DNA of 64,000 nucleotides, taken from contig JASIRB010003438.1 in assembly GCA_030323885.1 (NCBI GenBank), positions 54,930 to 118,929 on the forward strand. Reading direction: 5' to 3'. The notes beneath the pieces were generated by a model, which worked only from the letters and a program-made list of their open reading frames with translations, had not been told where the DNA came from and ran no database searches. The stretch comes from Branchipolynoe longqiensis (Eukaryota; Annelida; Polychaeta; Phyllodocida; Polynoidae). Position 1 is the first letter of the stretch. Each line of letters opens with the position of its first letter. The translations under genes were made by a program, and so were the position numbers. Positions 43,287 to 53,984 of the stretch are shown one piece after another.

Positions 43287-43696
43287 TTAATGCAGGTTGT
43301 GTCCTGCTGAGGGGATGCGTTAATGCAGGTTGTGTCCTGGGGTAGGGATGCATTAAGGCAGGTTGTGTCCTGCTGTGGGGATGTATTAACACAGGTTGTG
43401 TCTTACTACAAGGATGCATTAACGCAGGTAGTCTCATCTAATAACTGGACTCACTCATTAATAAAACATACCACATTTTAAATAGCAAATTACCATGCGA
43501 ATTATTCTGTCAGACTGGACTGTTTTTAACATAAGCTGTTTTTAACATCAGCCACCTGCTTCTATAAGTATGCAGATATGTGGGCATACATGGTATAATA
43601 TAGGAGAGGTGATATTTAATATTGATGCATAACGAATAGGAGAACGCGTACAGTATTTATTGTGGAATGACATAAATGATCAGCGACACATCTATA

Positions 43697-43935
43697 CGGG
43701 ATGGCTGAATGAGTGGAACGCTCGCTTCCTGTGTGTGATGTTGTTTTACATCTAGCTAATGTCATATCAGGATGTGCACCGACTAGTGACAGTGCACACT
43801 CATGGCGACTTTACAGTGCCGTCCAATTGGGAGACCATGCTGATGGCACCATGACTTAATATCCCACACAGTCACATTATCCTAACATGGAACTAGCCAG
43901 TCCTTGTCATATCCTATTAAGCCGAGTGCCAGGCT
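43697..43935 (-). mobile_element. SINE-B copy with an extra opposed head
   Basis: Minus copy from tail (43738, TTTTACATCTAGCTAATG) to GAGTGCCAGGC (43935). A plus-oriented B2-like head (GATGGCTGAATGAGTGGAAC) precedes it at 43697-43733. 43436-43696 has nothing recognised. Confidence 0.65.
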
Positions 43936-43944
43936 AAAACATAA

Positions 43945-44395
43945 TTATATGAATATCTCCATGGAAACATGTTCACAATATTTTCTTTTGATTTAGTTTG
44001 AGTCAGATAGAGACTGAGTGACAAGGACCTCATTGTGTGAATATATCCATGGAAACATGTTGACACTACTTTTTATCGGATTCAGTTCCACACTTCGCTG
44101 CCACAGCAATATGGGGACCATATTGTGAGAATATCTCAGTGGAAACATGTTGATACTATTATCTTTTGATTTAGTTCGAGTCAGATAGAGACTGAGTGAT
44201 AGGACCTCATTGTGTGAATATATCCATGGAAACATGTTGACACTACTTTTTATCGGATACAGTTCCACACTTCGCTGACAGAGCAATATGGGGACCATAT
44301 TGTGAGAATATCTCAGTGGAGCATGTTGACAATATTTTCTCCGGATTCATTTCTTCAGTACGCTGTCACAATAGTGGGACCTCATCCAGGGAGTG
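43945..44395. repeat. 178-bp dimeric satellite
   Basis: Two ~89-bp subunits alternate: one with AGTCAGATAGAGACTGAGTG, one with CAGTTCCACACTTCGCTG; both carry ATGGAAACATGTTGA. The dimer repeats at 178 bp for about 2.5 copies, with adjacent dimers nearly identical. Confidence 0.8.
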
Positions 44396-44706
44396 CGGGA
44401 GATCGGAAAATCGGAGATCGGGAGTTCGGTTCCCGATCGAGTTGAACCAATGACTTATCAAATTGATACCAGTCGCTTCTTAGCCTGGTGCTAGGCATTA
44501 ATAGGAGAGGGCAAGGACTGGTTAGTTCAGTGTCAGGATAATGTGACTTAGTGGGATATTGGGTCATGGTGCTGGTGGCCTGATTTCCAAGTGGGGCAGC
44601 ACTATAAAGTCCCCCTGAGTGTGCACTGTCACAAGTTAGTACCCGTCCTGATATGTCCTAAGATGTTGCCAGGATGTAAAACTCCAACAACCAAATCAAC
44701 CAAACC
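44396..44706 (+). mobile_element. SINE-B copy, decayed B1 head
   Basis: Head with a duplicated GATCGG region and B box GAGTTCGGTTCCC, body complete, tail ACTCCAACAACCAAATCAAC. 44707-44899 has a C run at about 44811. Confidence 0.8.
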
Positions 44707-44899
44707 TCATCCATGTATATAATGGTAAGCATCAGCCGCACAGCAGTAACCAGGTCGTTGATGAGATCATTAATCAGTCACAGCCCCACCCACCCACCGT
44801 GTGCGTGACACCCCCCCCCCGCCCCCGCCCCCCTCACCAAATCCCCCGTCACAATGGGCCTCTCATGACCACCAATCACATTCAGAACACAGCTAATGC

Positions 44900-45508
44900 T
44901 TAAAGTGCCTGTCACACCTTACTAGATTGAGCACCGGACACAACTGGACAAAGAATTTTCTAGTCCGGTGGTGTTTGGTATCAAAATGTACCGAAATGTG
45001 TCAAAATGTTGCGCTATCGGGTCAAAGGCCACCGGACGAAACGAACGTTAAATGGACAAGGAACGTACATTAACGAATAGCCACCGGACGATAACCGGAT
45101 GATACTGGATAACAACCGAATGTCAAACGGACGGACCGAACATCAACCGGACATGTTCCGGACTGTTCACGGATGCGCCGAAAACATATAAATAACCGAC
45201 GGACCAAATTCCCGCAGCACCGTCAACGGACTATTCAGGAAGCAAACCGGAGATGTAACAGATGGGTACCGGACATGAACCGGACAAAACGGACTTCCCG
45301 GACACCAACCATACACGTCAGTCCGGTGGTGTCCGGTACAAGTTTTGTGCATGTTCAAAACTTGTCACAGTACAAGCCGGAAACCACCGGATAGAGAATG
45401 GAAACTCCGGATGCCTACCATATATAAACCGTACATTGATGTATTTCACCAGACAGTGTCCGGTTTCTATCCGGTTCCCCAATCCGGTAAGGTGTGACTG
45501 AGCCTTAA
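44900..45508. mobile_element. MITE-E copy 2, long form
   Basis: 609 bp between TTAA sites. Ends AGTGCCTGTCACACCTTACT and the inverse GGCTCAGTCACACCTTACCG. Interior packed with CCGGAC and its complement (well over 15 copies), so the element is largely self-complementary. No coding capacity. Confidence 0.8.
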
Positions 45509-45589
45509 GGGCCATCCAACTTTGTTAACCCTTTCACGGCCATACCAAGTGTACGACGGCGGTTATCCTGAGGTTTTGTTAACCCCTGT

Positions 45590-45796
45590 TGGATCATATG
45601 TCCAGCATTTCGGTGTACATGCCACAATTAATTTTGCATGGTTCCACCTCAAATATCTCCCAGGTATACCATTTTAGATAGAAATTACTTCAAGCTAAAG
45701 CAAAATTCATAATGATCAATTTAACATATTTTTCTCCTTTTTTAAAACAATTATTTTGAAGCAGAAACTCAGAGCAATCAGATTGAGCAATTTTAA
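45590..45796 (-). mobile_element. MITE-D half copy
   Basis: Minus-oriented D from GTCCAGCATTTCGGTGTACA to AATCAGATTGAGCAATTTTA. Meets a plus-oriented D at the shared TTAA 45793-45796. Confidence 0.65.
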
Positions 45797-45975
45797 AGTT
45801 GCATAGTCCGATGGTTTTGAGTTTCTGTAATTTTCTGAGATGAATATATTACATTGATCGTTATAATCTACTCTGCTTTAGTTTGAATTAACTTTTATTT
45901 TAAATGGTTAACATTTGAGATATTTGAAGTGCAAACATACCAAATTAATTTGGGCAACTTTAACAAAAGTTGATA
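45793..45975 (+). mobile_element. MITE-D half copy, head to head
   Basis: TTAAAGTTGCATAGTCCGAT through ATATTTGAAGTGCAAAC, then breaks off. Insertion beside the neighbour's own TTAA is the simplest explanation. Confidence 0.75.
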
Positions 45976-45992
45976 CTCTTACCACAGTCTCA

Positions 45993-46077
45993 CGTGACAT
46001 TACTAGGACAGGAGGGCACGGTAAGGGCTGGTTCGCTGAGTGCCAGGATAATCTCACTGAGTGGGAAGATGTGCTTA
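45993..46077 (+). mobile_element. SINE-B body fragment
   Basis: ACATTACTAGGACAGGAGGG through TCACTGAGTGGGA; body only. Confidence 0.55.
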
Positions 46078-46178
46078 GAATTAGATAGTTTTAATTGGGT
46101 CGTTGAGTGATCAATAATTGAGTTGCGTGATTCATGGCTGAGGGTGTGTGAAGAAGCCACTCAAGGGCATGATGCATT

Positions 46179-46370
46179 ATTTAAAGCTGTACAGTCCCAT
46201 AAAAGCAGAACATTTTCTACAAAACTTTTACAGAGACTTGATCCTACATATGCATGTTAGATACCGATGCACTTATTGATGACAAAATTAATTTAGCATA
46301 TATCCTGAGTTAATGTTATTAAATAAAAGTTACTCCAAACTAAAGTAGAGTTGATTATAATAATATTTAA
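46179..46370 (-). mobile_element. MITE-D fragment
   Basis: Starts TTTAAAGCTGTACAGTCCCA and runs to AAAGTAGAGTTGATTATAAT with internal deletions. 46507-46573 further on holds a worn SINE tail (GAATTAGATGTTGGTAGG). 46574-46793 is unassigned. Confidence 0.55.
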
Positions 46371-46793
46371 TAAGTTGGTTTATGTCCAAGTCCTCACTGC
46401 AACAGAATAAGTTATACATGTGCACCTAATATAAGTAATATAGTTTGGTTAGCTTACACAATTTTCAGGGCAAGGCATGACAGTGATCTTCCATCCCCGA
46501 AAAATAGGTTGCTGCCGTGTTCCTGTCTCTGAATTAGATGTTGGTAGGCTGCAAAACCCCAATAACAACAGAACCTACTCTGACATCCACCAGCTCAAAC
46601 CGAGGTAAAGCCCACCAGCCCACGTGACATCATCCAATCCACGAGTGGAGTAAGTAGGAGGGTGCGCTGTGGTTATCTGCACCTGATCCTGTCGCTATCA
46701 GCTGTGAGCAGCTCAGGAGCTGCTCCTGATAAGGGCCTCAAGCTGATTAACAACTAGACCAGAAGCAGGAGTGTGGGTGAGTATAGACTACAT

Positions 46794-47456
46794 CACCATT
46801 CCAGCCGCGCAGTGCATTATGGGATGCATAGAAGAAAAACAAACCCATGAGAAGCACATGGCACATGCTAATACACTGAGTGAAGCTATGAAATGTGCTA
46901 GTTTCAGCTCATCTCAGCTCTTGTTTGAAACATAAAATACCAACTAAAAAATATATGTAATAAATTAAGATATTAATCTTTTATCCAGCATTGCATGTTC
47001 ATCAATATAATCAGCACACCTTATGTCATGTGCATTTAGACTTAGACAAATCTGGGCACTCAGACTAGTGTCAGAGCCATAGCTAGAGTCAGTTTTACTT
47101 ATTTTATTAATGTTTTTATTTATATCCGATGGTTAATGACATATGTAGAACTAGAAAATGAGTAGGGTTAATCAGATATTGGTCATATATCTCTCTGAAA
47201 CAAGTGTATGTTGGAATTGTATATTTCTTAGCTCAAAATGTTTAACTATGGCTAGTTTTGTCTTAGCTATATTCATCAGATAATTATAATGCATGTGTGC
47301 ATACATGTTTATGCCAAATTGTTATGTATTTCTATTCATTTGAAATAAGATCAAAGTTTTTCCCTACGCGTATCGGCAAACTCAATGGCCAGACCATTTG
47401 CTTTGCTGCCAACGCCTTTTTCAGCGCATGCGCAGTCGGAACAGCGATCTCGTCTA
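46794..47456 (-). mobile_element. MITE-L copy 2
   Basis: 663 bp, inverted relative to copy 1. Ends TAGACTACATCACCATTCC and GGAACAGCGATCTCGTCTA. GCGCATGCGC at 47424-47433, shared module at 47326-47390. Long identical stretches with copy 1 (AGACAAATCTGGGCACTCAG-type sequence). Confidence 0.75.
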
Positions 47457-47519
47457 TGTGTAGCAGTCTGGGTTGACCTGCCCGTAGTAACAGGCAAGGT
47501 GCCAAATAAAGAGGCTATG

Positions 47520-47720
47520 GGTGGGCAGGGTGATTGCATCGGGGAGCATACATAGCGAATTTGGTTAGGACGCTCACTCCGGAATGGCAGAAGTGTGGGT
47601 TCAGTTCCCGCACTAGGCGTGATGTTCCCTTTGTTTGTAATGAATGCCCTTCATGACACTGGGGGCCGTGACCAGGATTCGGTAGTTGATAAATGGTGTA
47701 CGGGGTTGAACCTGCCTGTG
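47520..47720 (+). mobile_element. SINE-A copy, variant
   Basis: GGGTGATTGCATCGGGGAGC, B box GGTTCAGTTCCC, GACACTGGGGGCCGTGACCA and GGGTTGAACCTGCCTGTG, then directly the TGTG/TATG array. Confidence 0.75.
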
Positions 47721-48170
47721 TGTGTGTGTGTATGTGTGTATGTGTGTATGTGTGTATGTGTGTATGTGTGTATGTGTGTGTATGTGTGTGTATGTGTGTG
47801 TATGTGTGTATGTGTGTATGTGTGTGTATGTGTGTATGTGTGTGTATGTATGTATGCATGCATGCATGCATGCATGTATGAATGTATGAATGTATGAATG
47901 TATGAATGTATGTATGTATGTATGTATGTATGTATGTATGTATGTATGGTCATGTATGTATGTATGTATGTATGTATGTATGTATGTATGTATGTATGTG
48001 AATGTATGGTATGTATGTATGTATGTATGTATGTATGTATGTATGTATGTAGTATGTATGTATGTATGTATGTATGTATGTATGTATGTATGTATGTATG
48101 TATGTATGTATGTATGTATGTATGTATGTATGTATGTATGTATGTATGTATGTATGTATGTATGTATGCA
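47721..48170. repeat. TGTGTATG to (TATG)n array
   Basis: TGTGTATG compound repeat (47721-47850), GCAT block (47855-47875), then about 75 TATG units with a few shift mutations. Tyr/Met/Cys and His/Thr/Tyr frames are translated repeat. Confidence 0.95.
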
Positions 48171-48196
48171 AAGTCCATTGCCTGTGTCGACCAGAC

Positions 48197-48523
48197 GAGG
48201 GTGGTCAAATGAGTTAGAGCGTCCATCTGCCATATTGGTAGATCGTGGATTCGAACCTTGGTCGAGTCAAACCAATGACTTAAAAATGTATACTTGTCAC
48301 TTCCTAGCCAGGTTCTCGGCATTATTAGGATAGGGCAAGGACTGGTCTGTTCAGTGTCAGGATAATGTGACTGAGTGTGCTATCAGGTCAAGGTGCTGGC
48401 GGCCTTGTCTCCCAGTGGGTCAGTACTATAAAGTTGTCATGACTGCGCACTGTCACAAGTTGGTACCTGATATGACCTTAGATGTTGCTCAAACGTAAAA
48501 CAACAACAAACAACAACACACAA
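48197..48523 (+). mobile_element. SINE-B copy, head B2, full length
   Basis: Head GGTGGTCAAATGAGTTAGAG with B box GGATTCGAACCTT, complete body, tail ending AACAACAACAAACAACAACA. The hairpin 5' arm is deleted (GGTACCTGATATGACC). Confidence 0.85.
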
Positions 48524-48754
48524 AAAGCCTGTGTGCCCGTAGTGATGAGGATTAAAGGACTTATGGACAAAATCTTTTTTTCTCTTATCTTGTTCTTTAC
48601 CCATCATTCATATCGATGCTTTGTTTATTAATATCTTGTAATTGTCTATCTATATTGTTGTGGCTTTGCTTAGGCGGTAGTGGAAAATTGTCATTAGGGC
48701 TAGAAGACTAGTGCATCAGCACTGACATGTTATTCAGAGGAATAAAATCAATGG
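48524..48754. other. Short unassigned gap
   Basis: AT-rich, nothing recognised. Confidence 0.4.
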
Positions 48755-49055
48755 TCGATGGACTGATGATTTTGCGGCGTGTTGGGAACAAAAGCCATAT
48801 TCACAACCCAGACCCAATCAAGCCAATGTTTTAGTAGATTGATACTTGTCGTTGCCTAGCCTGTTTGGTTTGCTCAGCATCAGGATACTGTGACTGAGTG
48901 GGATATTGGTGCCATAGTGCGGTCCGGTCTTCCGGTGGGGCAGCACTATAAAGTCGCCACGAATGCGCTCTGTCATAAAATGGATACTCGTCCTCATGTG
49001 ACCGTAGATGTTGCTAGGACGGTAAACCCCGAAAACACATAAATAAACAAAACAC
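48755..49055 (+). mobile_element. Chimeric SINE-B with inverted LINE tail as head
   Basis: GATGGACTGATGATTTTGCG, GGAACAAAAGCCATATTCAC, then SINE-B body from CAAGCCAATG through the hairpin tail. Same arrangement as 42705-42990 but independently mutated. Confidence 0.6.
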
Positions 49056-49244
49056 AAACAAGTGTGTTTACTCCTAGCGCTGCCTGACGCTCCTGGCCGC
49101 TCAGAGCATGCGCAGGGAAGCGTGAAACCAGTTCTAATAATAGATCAACAGCTCCGACCACTCTCCTAGTTGCGGTACAGACGGCCCTGCGCGTGCGCAT
49201 GCGCAAGTGAGGAAACCGAGGTCGAGAGCGCTCAAACACACAAA

Positions 49245-50056
49245 TCAGGGCAGATCAGGGCAGATCAGGGCAGGGCAGATCAGGGCAGGGCAGGGCAGAT
49301 CAGGGCAGGGCAGATCAGGGCAGGGCAGATCAGGGCAGGGCAGATCAGATCAGATCAGATCAGATCAGATCAGATCAGATCAGATCAGATCAGATCAGGG
49401 CAGGGCAGGGCAGGGCAGGGCAGGGCGGGGCAGGGATGAGGAGTGCGGGGTGAGGGTAGGGATGAGGAGTGAGGGGTGAGGAGTGAGGGGAGGGGTGAGG
49501 AGTGAGGTGAGGGGAGGAGAGGGGAAAGGGGAAATTGGAAGGGGGGAGGGTGAGGGTGAGTGGGAAGGGGAAGGGGAAGGGGAAGGGGAGGGAGGGCAGG
49601 GCATGGCAGGAGAGCACAAGGGAGAGGAGAGCATGGGGAGAGGACAGGAGATGAGACGAGAGGGACGAGACAAGACGAGACGAGACGAGGTGAAAGGGGA
49701 AGATGGGAGGGGAAGTGAGGAGAGAATAGGAGCGGAGAGGAGCGGAGAAGAGCGGAGAGGAGCGGAGAGGAGTGGAGAGGAGAGAGGAGAGGGAGAGGAG
49801 AGGAGAGGAGAGGAGAGGAGAGGAGAGGAGAGGAGAGGAGAGGAGAGGAGAGGAGAGGAGAGGAGAGAGGAGAGGAGAGGAGCGGAGAGGAGCGGAGCGG
49901 AGAGGAGAGGGGAGAGGAGAGGAGAGGAGACGAGACGAGACGAGACGAGACGAGACGAGACAAGGAGACGAGAGGAGACGAGAGCAGAGCAGAGCAGCAC
50001 AGCACAGCACAGCACAGCACAGCACAGCACAGCACAGCACAGCACAGCACAGCACA
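49245..50056. repeat. Pentamer mosaic: GATCA, GGAGA, CGAGA, GCACA
   Basis: GGGCA/GATCA decamers and pentamers (49248-49430), irregular GA-rich (49430-49720), GGAGA (49770-49930), CGAGA (49930-49980), then AGCAC (49986-50055). The 5-bp period is mostly kept while the motif changes. All open frames here are translated repeat. Confidence 0.9.
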
Positions 50057-50280
50057 GCGCCCCGCCCCCCTAAAACCCAAACGATACTCGAGCCCGAGTT
50101 TGCCCGCCGGGAGAGTTGCTTCACAAACTACAGCTGGCAGGACCGCCCGTAATTACACGGCCGCGGCACCGGGTCGTATGGAAGAGGGCCCCGGTAAAAG
50201 CTTCTCCCTGCGTAAATACAGGGCTGAATAATGTACAACTGTAGTAGGGTCTGTTGCTCGCAAATTCCCCTTCAATTCTA
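50057..50280. other. Unassigned GC-rich stretch
   Basis: Complex, GC-rich sequence between two low-complexity blocks, with ACGATACTCGAGCCCGAGTT. No gene recognised, but more unique-looking than its surroundings. Confidence 0.45.
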
Positions 50281-50510
50281 TCATTATTATTGGTAATATT
50301 AATATTATTGTGGTGGATTATTATCATTGTTGTCATCATTGTCCTCGTTGTCATCGTTATCATCATAATCATTAGTATCAGTATTATCATTATCATCATT
50401 ATTATCATCATTAATATCATCTTTATAATAAGTATCACCAGTATCACCATTAATATTGGCATCATTTTATTGGCGTTATTATAATTAGAATCATTATTAT
50501 CACCATTATT
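50281..50510. repeat. ATT/ATC low-complexity tract
   Basis: Irregular ATTATTATC and ATCATC steps. Ile/Met-rich frames are not genes. Confidence 0.85.
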
Positions 50511-50517
50511 ACATCAC

Positions 50518-50757
50518 CAGCAGCTCACGTCATAACTAGCTCACGTCACAACTGGCTCACATCACTAGTATCCCACCTCACTTCACGACCACCTTACATC
50601 ATTGAGCACCTCACGTCACGACCACCTTACATCATTGAGCACCTCACGTCCCGACCACCTCACCTCATGACAACCTCACCTCACGACAACCCCACCTCAA
50701 ACCACGAGGAGCACACATTTTTGAACACCTCACTTCACGAACACCTCACATAATTGA
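50518..50757. repeat. CTCACGTCACGACCACC tandem
   Basis: Degenerate units of about 11 and 33 bp: CTCACGTCACGACCACCTTA, CATCATTGAGCAC. A related TTGAACACCTCACTTCACG also follows the LINE copy at 51018, so the LINE lies within this array. Confidence 0.75.
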
Positions 50758-50758
50758 A

Positions 50759-51017
50759 CTTTTTGAGGACAGCTGGTCTGTACCACCTCATGAAGTACAT
50801 TAAACCCATTTGATCAATTAATGCCCTGTAACTGTATGTAGAATTCTATTCCCGAGGGCCACAGATGATAGAATTGTAAGCTTTTTATATGCATAGTTCG
50901 TTGCATGATTGTGCACTCTGTAAAACTAAAAGCGGCAGTTGAATAAAAAAAAAAACTATTCTCGCCGTGGTGGCCTATGCTGCCGACATGGCGTAAAACA
51001 ACCACGAATCAATCATA
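50759..51017 (+). mobile_element. LINE 3' end, 5'-truncated copy
   Basis: Begins in the last codons of the LINE protein (TTTTTGAGGACAGCTGG; residues FLRTAGLYHL) and continues through a 3' UTR homologous to 6680-6891, the hairpin CGCCGT/ATGGCG (50963-50993), and an ACGAATCAATCAT tail. ATAATTGAAC before and ATATTTGAAC after may be a TSD with one mismatch. The stop lies several codons later than in the 6892 copy. Confidence 0.8.
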
Positions 51018-51331
51018 TTTGAACACCTCACTTCACGTGAGTGGCTCCAATCACCCACCAGGTGATACTCAGCGAGCCGTGGCCGGGTGAGGGCGCCCCA
51101 CGACCCGCTGTCACGTCACGGCTACATGTTTGCTCACAACGAGGTCACGAGTGGCGCGTCATAATTGGGTCAGATATCGATGCAAGGTGCAAGTGCCGAG
51201 CAGCTCTTGGCCGATTTAGGGCGGCTCTTCCGATGCAGGTGTGAGGGTGTCGGTAGCACAGCTAGCAAAGGCTGGATGAGCGAATGACTCACTCAGAGTA
51301 CTTCCACCCACTGACGTCATGGCCGAATCGG
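51018..51331. other. Unassigned stretch
   Basis: After a short remnant of the CTCACTTCACG repeat, complex sequence with no recognised element. Confidence 0.45.
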
Positions 51332-51612
51332 TTTGTTGGAGTTTAACGTCCTGGCAACATCTAATGTCATATTAGGACGAGTACTGACTTGTGACAGTAT
51401 GGATTCATGGCGACTTTATAGTGCTTCCCCACTGGGAGACCAGGCCACTAGCACCATGACTCAGTCACATTATTCTGACACTGAGCCAACCAGTCATTGC
51501 CCTATCCTAATAATGATGAGTGCCAGGCTAGGAAGCGACAAGTATAAATTTTGAAGTCATCGGTTTGACATGACTAGGGTTCGAACACACGATCCCATGG
51601 TGTACCAACGCC
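51332..51612 (-). mobile_element. SINE-B copy, head worn
   Basis: Tail GTTGGAGTTTAACGTCCTGG, body, B box region GGGTTCGAACACAC. The outer head is replaced by unrelated sequence at 51613. Confidence 0.75.
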
Positions 51613-51649
51613 CCAGCCGTTTTCAAACACTTTTCTCGTATCATGAACC

Positions 51650-51790
51650 CAATCATGCTGAGCGCGTGGCTAGGAAGCGACAAGTATCAATCTTTAAGTC
51701 ATTGGTTTGAATCGAGCAAGCTTCGAACCCATGGGTTCGAATCCCACGATCTACCAAAACGGGAGACAGCCGCTCAACTCATTCGGCCAT
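51650..51790 (-). mobile_element. SINE-B head/body fragment with duplicated B box
   Basis: GAGCGCGTGGCTAGGAAGCG to CTCATTCGGCCAT. The B box region is duplicated (CTTCGAACCCATGGG, then TTCGAATCCCACG). Confidence 0.65.
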
Positions 51791-52087
51791 AGGTAGAGCA
51801 CAGAAAGTCGGGATTTCGAATCCCGGCCGAGTCAAACCAATGATTTACAAAATTGATACTTTTCGCTACCTAGCCTGGCACTCGGCCTTAGTAGGATAGG
51901 GCAAGGACTGGTTCGCTCAGCACCAGGATAATGTGCCTGAGTGGAAAATCGGGTCATGATGCCAATGGTCTGGTCTCCCAGTGGGGTAGCACAACGAAAG
52001 TTGACATGGGTGTGCACTGCTATAAATCAATAACCAAACTGATATGACCTTAGATGCTGTCCGGATGTAAAACCCCAACAAACAAGA
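51791..52087 (+). mobile_element. SINE-B copy, partial head
   Basis: Starts inside the head at AGGTAGAGCACAGAAAGTCG, B box ATTTCGAATCCC, body and tail to AACCCCAACAAACAAG. Head to head with the fragment at 51650. Confidence 0.75.
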
Positions 52088-52133
52088 CTCACGAGGGCGC
52101 CAGCAGGAAGCCACTCATTCAACCATAACATAA

Positions 52134-52485
52134 TTAATGTTGTATAGTCCGACGAAACCATCACATTATACAAACCAGAACATTAATCAAGTCTTGAGAC
52201 TACATATCCAACTTAGATACTGGTGCACTCATTAAATATGCTTTGCTGAATATAACTTATCAGGATTATCAAATCAATTTAATATAACCTGCACTGTTGA
52301 AGTGTCATTTCGACGTGAATGTCAAAAGCAACCTTAAAGGTTTTCACTTCAATTATCTCTCTCCAAAGTTTACCCTTTACGATAAGTCACTCCACAATTA
52401 TGCTAGGTAGATCACAGTGGATCAATGTAATATTTGTATCTAGAGAATGGGACCCAAACTCAAAGCCATCGAACTATACAACACA
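52134..52485 (-). mobile_element. MITE-D copy, diverged
   Basis: Full span from AATGTTGTATAGTCCGACGA to CCATCGAACTATACAAC but many substitutions, so among the older D copies. Confidence 0.7.
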
Positions 52486-52649
52486 TAAACAAAAACGGTC
52501 ACCCTATTTAGCTACAGAGACCACGAGAGTAACATTAATCTGATTGAACATACATTGATATCCACATATGGCGATACCATCTGGCTTTTGCTCCTGAAGT
52601 TGTGTAAAATCAGTACTTGCACCCACTCAAGCACTTACCCACCCACTCA

Positions 52650-52652
52650 CTG

Positions 52653-52683
<31 letters not shown>

Positions 52684-52765
52684 ACATAATATATATATAA
52701 TATATATATAATATATATATATTATATATATAATATATATATGATATATATATATGTAATATATA
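52650..52765. repeat. (AT)n array with TAATATATA variants
   Basis: ATATAT runs broken by TAATATATATAAT palindromes. Confidence 0.9.
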
Positions 52766-53476
52766 CAGCACACAACTGAAGAGCCCAGTATTCATGGACG
52801 GAAGTCATTTTTGATTCCCAAGTACAAGAGCGGAAATTTGACTTCCGGTGAAATTGTCTGGTGAAATTGTCGGCAGCGCTAACAAACTAAACCTATCACT
52901 GATAGCATCAGGGGCTTCCGCTGTCATTTTTCCACAGGAAAACAAAACAAACACACAAAAAAAACATGTTAAAAGCAAAAACAGAAAACACGGAAAATTA
53001 GCGCGCACCCACAACACCATAAGAGATCCTTCAACCCCTTCCCAACCCCCTCCCATCCCCTTCCCAACCCCCTACTTGGAATGTTACACAGAAATAAAAC
53101 ACCCGCCAGCCTACACTAAGCCAACGAGACTTTTATTTGACTGGAAACTGTTGGGTAAAACTGTACCGGGCCGTGGCGTGACCAGCGTCCATAATGTTCC
53201 CGGCGCAACCTGGGTAATGACAACACGCCGCCGTCAGCGTCCCCTCTGGCGGGGAGTGCGGCAACTAGTGACGGCGCGCCTTCCCGCCTTCCCGCGAGCA
53301 GACGACTTTTGCCGCCGCGTAATGGCCTGATTCTACCCCCCACCCCCCGGCCTTGTTACAGTGAATTAATCAATTCCATAAATACTGGGCAGTAAGCGGC
53401 GTATATACATGTACTATATAATTCATTATGTGGATATAAATAACGGCAGCCCCGTAAATGTTTCTCTCTAACCACC
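52766..53476. other. Unassigned, includes GC-rich 53160-53340
   Basis: 52800-53100 AT-rich with an ACTTCCGGTGAAATTGTC direct repeat; 53160-53340 GC-rich complex sequence. Open frames of 60-160 codons (for example 52848-53330 plus) have no recognisable domain and run through low-complexity CCCTTCCCAACCCC. Confidence 0.45.
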
Positions 53477-53831
53477 TTAAAGTTGCATAGTCCGATGAAC
53501 ACATCAAATTTTCAAAACCAAAACACTTCTATAGACATAATTCTACGTATTCAACTTTGATACTGGTGCACTTATTAAGCATGTGTTGCTGCATAAAAGG
53601 TCATAATAAGTCAATTTAATAGAACCTGTTACTATTGAAGTCTATGGTGCCAGAGTTTTGGCATGCTTGCCGAAATTAATTTAGTATGTTTTGACGTCAA
53701 ATATCTCCAAAGTTAGCCATTTAAAATATAAATTACTTCAAACTAAACTAATATAGACTATAATGATTAGCATAATGTATTTATCTCAGAAAATGTCAGA
53801 AATTCAAAAGCATCGGACTATGCAACTTTAA
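53477..53831 (-). mobile_element. MITE-D copy, full length
   Basis: 355 bp, TTAA at both edges, TIRs AGTTGCATAGTCCGATG and CATCGGACTATGCAACT perfect over 17 bp. With the 32465 copy, the best reference for the family. Confidence 0.9.
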
Positions 53832-53984
53832 CTTCCATGTTATACCGTGAGCCAACTGTCACTCTGCTCACTTTCAAAACATCTGGAGAGAGAGAGCAAA
53901 GTAGATGAAACCTTTCTGGAGCAGTTGGCCTGGAGCCAGTCACAAAACGTTTCGTTGTTTTTATTTTCTTAATTTGTGTTTTCG

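Larger units (their letters stand above)
42991..43435. repeat. 33-bp minisatellite, interrupted
   Basis: Unit GGATGCATTAACACAGGTTG then TGTCCTGCTGTG. One unit at 42994-43019 and four at 43286-43435. A SINE-A tail with a TATG array separates them. Confidence 0.7.

Noticed and set aside
49385..50124. Ser/Leu/Cys-rich frames of 200-240 codons
   Set aside because: Translated pentamer repeats.
52848..53330. 160-codon plus frame
   Set aside because: No recognisable domain, passes through a CCCTTCCCAACCCC repeat, and overlaps minus frames of similar size.
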